Positions 61,726 through 64,000 of a DNA stretch of 64,000 nt are shown here, in pieces. The notes under the pieces were generated by a model. That model was not told the DNA's origin. It saw nothing but the letters and a program-made list of their open reading frames with translations, and searched no databases. How positions within the stretch are numbered: position 1 is the stretch's first letter; the number at the start of each line of letters is the position of its first letter. The translations under genes were made by a program, and so were the position numbers. Source of the stretch: Streptomyces roseoverticillatus (GTDB lineage: Bacteria > Actinomycetota > Actinomycetes > Streptomycetales > Streptomycetaceae); contig NZ_JOFL01000013.1 in NCBI RefSeq assembly GCF_000719265.1, positions 124,001 through 188,000 of the forward strand, in the 5' to 3' direction.

Positions 61726-62652
61726 TCATCCCAGCGGCAGCCGGTACGTCCCGTCCGCCAGCGGCTCCACCAGCCCGTCCGCCACAAGCCCGTCCAGCGC
61801 CCTGGCCCGCTGCACCGGCTCGTCCCAGACGGCGTCCAGAGCCACTTGCGGCACGGGCTCCAGCGCCTCCCGCAGCACCGCCAGCAGCTTTCCGCGCACC
61901 TGCCGGTCCGTCCCCGCGTACGTCTGGCCACGGCGCGGTGGCCCGTCGTGCGCCGGGGAACCCGCCGCGCGCCACGCACACCGGTCGGCGATCGGGCAGC
62001 GCCCGCAGACCGGCGTGCGCGCCGTGCACACCAGCGCGCCCAGCTCCATCGTCGCGGCGGCCCAGCGGGCGGCGACCGGCTCGCTCTCGGGCAGCAGGGC
62101 GCGGGCCAGCTTGCGCTCGGCCGCCGTCGTCGCGTTCGGCGGGTACTGCGCGCCGCTCACGGCGCGCGCGAACACCCTGCGCACGTTGGTGTCGAGGACC
62201 GCGTGCCGCTGCCCGTACGCGAACGAGGCCACCGCCGCCGCCGTGTACTCGCCGACGCCCGGCAGCGCCAGCAGCCTGGCGTGGTCGCTCGGCACCTCGC
62301 CGCCGTGCAGCTCCGTGATCGCCGTCGCGGCGGCGTGCAGCCGCAGCGCCCGCCGCGGATAGCCGAGCCGGCCCCAGGCGCGCACCGCCTCGCCGGGCGG
62401 CTCGGCCGCCAGGTCCGCCGGGCGCGGCCAGCGCGCGAGCCACTGCTCGTACACCGGCAGGACGCGGCTGACCGGCGTCTGCTGCAGCATGAACTCGCTG
62501 ACCATCACACCCCACGCGCCGGCCTCCGGGCGCCGCCAGGGAAGGTCACGGGCGTGCGCGTCGAACCAGTCGATGACCGGTCCGTGGAGTGCGCCGGAGA
62601 GGGGCTCGGAGAGGGCTTCGGGCAGGGCGTCGGTGCGGTCTGTCACAGTCAT
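61726..62652 (-). CDS. mutY: A/G-specific adenine glycosylase
   Basis: Removes adenine mispaired with 8-oxoguanine. A 308-aa protein with catalytic Glu in VSEFMLQQTPVSRVLPVYEQ, helix-hairpin-helix LLALPGVGEYTAAAVASFAY, catalytic Asp in AVLDTNVRRVFAR, and a complete [4Fe-4S] motif C-x6-C-x2-C-x5-C (CTARTPVCGRCPIADRC). The C-terminal MutT-like recognition domain is reduced, as in other actinobacteria. The start is ATG 62652 (MTVTDRTDAL). It is divergent from a sensor kinase. Confidence 0.94.
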   Translation of the reverse strand: MTVTDRTDALPEALSEPLSGALHGPVIDWFDAHARDLPWRRPEAGAWGVMVSEFMLQQTPVSRVLPVYEQWLARWPRPADLAAEPPGEAVRAWGRLGYPRRALRLHAAATAITELHGGEVPSDHARLLALPGVGEYTAAAVASFAYGQRHAVLDTNVRRVFARAVSGAQYPPNATTAAERKLARALLPESEPVAARWAAATMELGALVCTARTPVCGRCPIADRCAWRAAGSPAHDGPPRRGQTYAGTDRQVRGKLLAVLREALEPVPQVALDAVWDEPVQRARALDGLVADGLVEPLADGTYRLPLG

Positions 62653-62713
62653 GGCGCTTCCGATCCTGGCACGGCCGCGGACGGCGGAGAAACGCGCCGG
62701 GCCCCGTTCACCC

Positions 62714-62734
62714 GACTTTCGTCTGACTTTCGTC
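62714..62734. promoter_or_regulatory. Perfect 10-bp direct repeat upstream of the kinase
   Basis: GACTTTCGTC occurs twice, at 62714-62723 and 62725-62734, exactly 11 bp apart, close to one helical turn. It lies between mutY and the kinase gene, well placed for a response-regulator dimer. Confidence 0.5.
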
Positions 62735-62773
62735 AGGGGCGCGCGAACGGCCCCGGCTTGTACCGTCGGACCG

Positions 62774-64000
62774 GTGAGCCGCCGCACGACCACCGCCCCG
62801 GCAACGGCCCTGACCAGGGCCGGGACCGGGCTCCCGACCAGGGCCCTGCCCGACGCCCTGCTGTGGGCGGCGCTCACCGCGCCCGGCGTCGCCGCGGACC
62901 TCCTCGGCCTGAACGCACCCCGGCCCTGGTGGCAGACCGCGGCCGGAGCCGCCGTCCTCGCCGCCGCCGTGGCCGTCTCCCGCGCCCGGCCGGTGCTCGC
63001 GCTCGGCCTCGCCGCCGGGCTGGGCCTCGCCGCGTCGCCCTCGCTGTTCACGCTCTCCTACGGGCCCGCGCTGTCCGTCCTCGCCTTCCTGCTGGGCCGC
63101 CGCTCGGCCCGGACGCGCCCCGTGCTGTACGCGTTCCCGGCCGTCGCGGCCGCCGGCACGGTGCTCGTCCTCGCCCGCCACACCGACCCCGTCGTCGAAT
63201 GGCTGGTTCTGATCGGCACGCTGCTCTTCGGCGCGGTCTTCCCCTGGCTGGCCGGCCGGTACCGGCGCCAGGCGCGCGAGCTCGTCGCCGCGGGCTGGAG
63301 CCGCGCGGCCCAGCTGGAGCGCGAGCAGGAGATCGTCGCGGACCGGGCCCGGCTGCGCGAGCGCGCCCGCATCGCCCAGGACATGCACGACTCCCTCGGC
63401 CACGAACTGAGCCTGATCGCCCTGCGCGCCGGGGCCCTGCAGGTCGCACCGGGCCTCGACGCGGCGCACCGGGCGGCCGCCGCGGAGCTGCGCGAGGCCG
63501 CCGCGTCGGCGACGGACCGGCTCCGCGACATCATCGGCGTCCTCCGCGACGCCGCCCCGCCCGGCCCCGCGCCGCTGGCCCCGCCGGACGACTCGCTGCC
63601 CGCCCTCGTGGACCGCGCGGCGGCCTGCGGCCTGCCCGTCCGCGCCCAGCTGCCCCGCGAGGCCGCGCTGCCGCCGCTCGTGGAGCGGGCCGCGTACCGC
63701 GTCGTCCAGGAGGCGCTGACGAACGCGGCCAAGCACGCGCCCGGGGCGGAGGTGGCCGTCACGGTGGACACCGGGCCGCGGGAGACGCTGGTGACGGTCG
63801 TCAGCGGGCCCCCGGAGGGCGGCGCGCCGTCCGCGGGCGGCGGCGGTACGGGGTTGCTGGGGCTGCGGGAGCGGGTGGCGCTCGCGGGAGGCGAGTTCAC
63901 GGCGGGGGCGGCCGGGGACGACGGGGAATTCAGGGTGAGCGCGCGGCTCCCGCACGAGCCGGGGCCCCGGGCCGGGTTCGCGGACGCCGCCCGGGCCGGA
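62774..64000 (+). CDS. NarL-family sensor histidine kinase (cut by window end)
   Basis: At least 409 codons from GTG 62774, with no stop before the window edge. Five or so helices (about 25-45, 52-70, 75-95, 115-135 and 140-160) precede a HisKA_3 domain (RARIAQDMHDSLGHELSLIA, phospho-His in MHD) and a HATPase domain (AAYRVVQEALTNAAKHAPGA; GLLGLRERVALAGGEF). The sequence continues to the right edge in frame. A NarL-type response regulator gene is expected beyond base 64000. Confidence 0.9.
   Translation, partial: MSRRTTTAPATALTRAGTGLPTRALPDALLWAALTAPGVAADLLGLNAPRPWWQTAAGAAVLAAAVAVSRARPVLALGLAAGLGLAASPSLFTLSYGPALSVLAFLLGRRSARTRPVLYAFPAVAAAGTVLVLARHTDPVVEWLVLIGTLLFGAVFPWLAGRYRRQARELVAAGWSRAAQLEREQEIVADRARLRERARIAQDMHDSLGHELSLIALRAGALQVAPGLDAAHRAAAAELREAAASATDRLRDIIGVLRDAAPPGPAPLAPPDDSLPALVDRAAACGLPVRAQLPREAALPPLVERAAYRVVQEALTNAAKHAPGAEVAVTVDTGPRETLVTVVSGPPEGGAPSAGGGGTGLLGLRERVALAGGEFTAGAAGDDGEFRVSARLPHEPGPRAGFADAARAG

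Overview
The window is a high-GC actinobacterial chromosome segment, almost certainly from a Streptomyces. The evidence is the extreme G/C bias at third codon positions, frequent GTG starts, 4-nt ATGA/GTGA gene overlaps, and core gene runs typical of the genus: ppa-dacB-DUF2342 protease-tilS-hpt-ftsH-folE; folP-folB-folK-DUF3180; panC-nadB-nadC-coaX; lsr2-clpC; sigE-cseA-cseB-cseC. From memory this matches part of the S. coelicolor core chromosome; no alignment was run. I see no rRNA, tRNA, transposase, integrase, att site or CRISPR array.

Layout. 1-7.9 kb is accessory: a DMT exporter, a minus-strand run (transglutaminase-like protein, small membrane protein, mini-GntR regulator, and a pair of unknown genes one of which is a coiled-coil membrane protein), glutamate decarboxylase, and a divergent TipA-type MerR regulator with a clear operator. 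8-20 kb is housekeeping: DedA, ThrE exporter, pyrophosphatase, PBP4, a zincin-like protease, TilS, Hpt, FtsH and FolE. 20-27 kb has an esterase facing away from an MprF-like lysyltransferase, then the folate operon. 27-32 kb is an OpuC/ProU-type osmoprotectant ABC importer. 32-35 kb pairs a stand-alone NuoD paralogue with a MidA/NDUFAF7-type methyltransferase. 35-41 kb holds regulators (two-component pair, LysR, ArsR-like) with small enzymes and a Uma2-family protein. 41-46.5 kb is a tightly overlapped pantothenate/NAD/CoA operon that begins with a PanG-like (DUF2520) reductase. 47-53.6 kb holds small unknowns, a BlaI-type repressor, N-acetylglutamate synthase, Lsr2 and ClpC, with two ClgR boxes upstream of clpC.

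The best candidate for an unusual system is at 53.7-56.4 kb: a two-gene minus-strand operon encoding a small Trypco2-like protein and a 776-aa fusion of a trypsin-like protease (H39/D72/S163) with a NACHT-type STAND NTPase. This is the architecture expected of a proteolytic conflict or defence system. After it come an M23 endopeptidase with a structured, possibly c-di-AMP-responsive leader, the sigE/cse envelope-stress operon, mutY, and the start of another NarL-type sensor kinase cut by the window end.

A second theme is a family of GC-rich imperfect inverted repeats that share the same core words. They fill at least six intergenic gaps (13.8, 20.0, 11.2, 26.7, 38.3 and 47.3 kb); at 26.7 kb they form five tandem copies of about 97 bp. 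Many gene ends also carry long perfect hairpins, up to 22 bp of stem.
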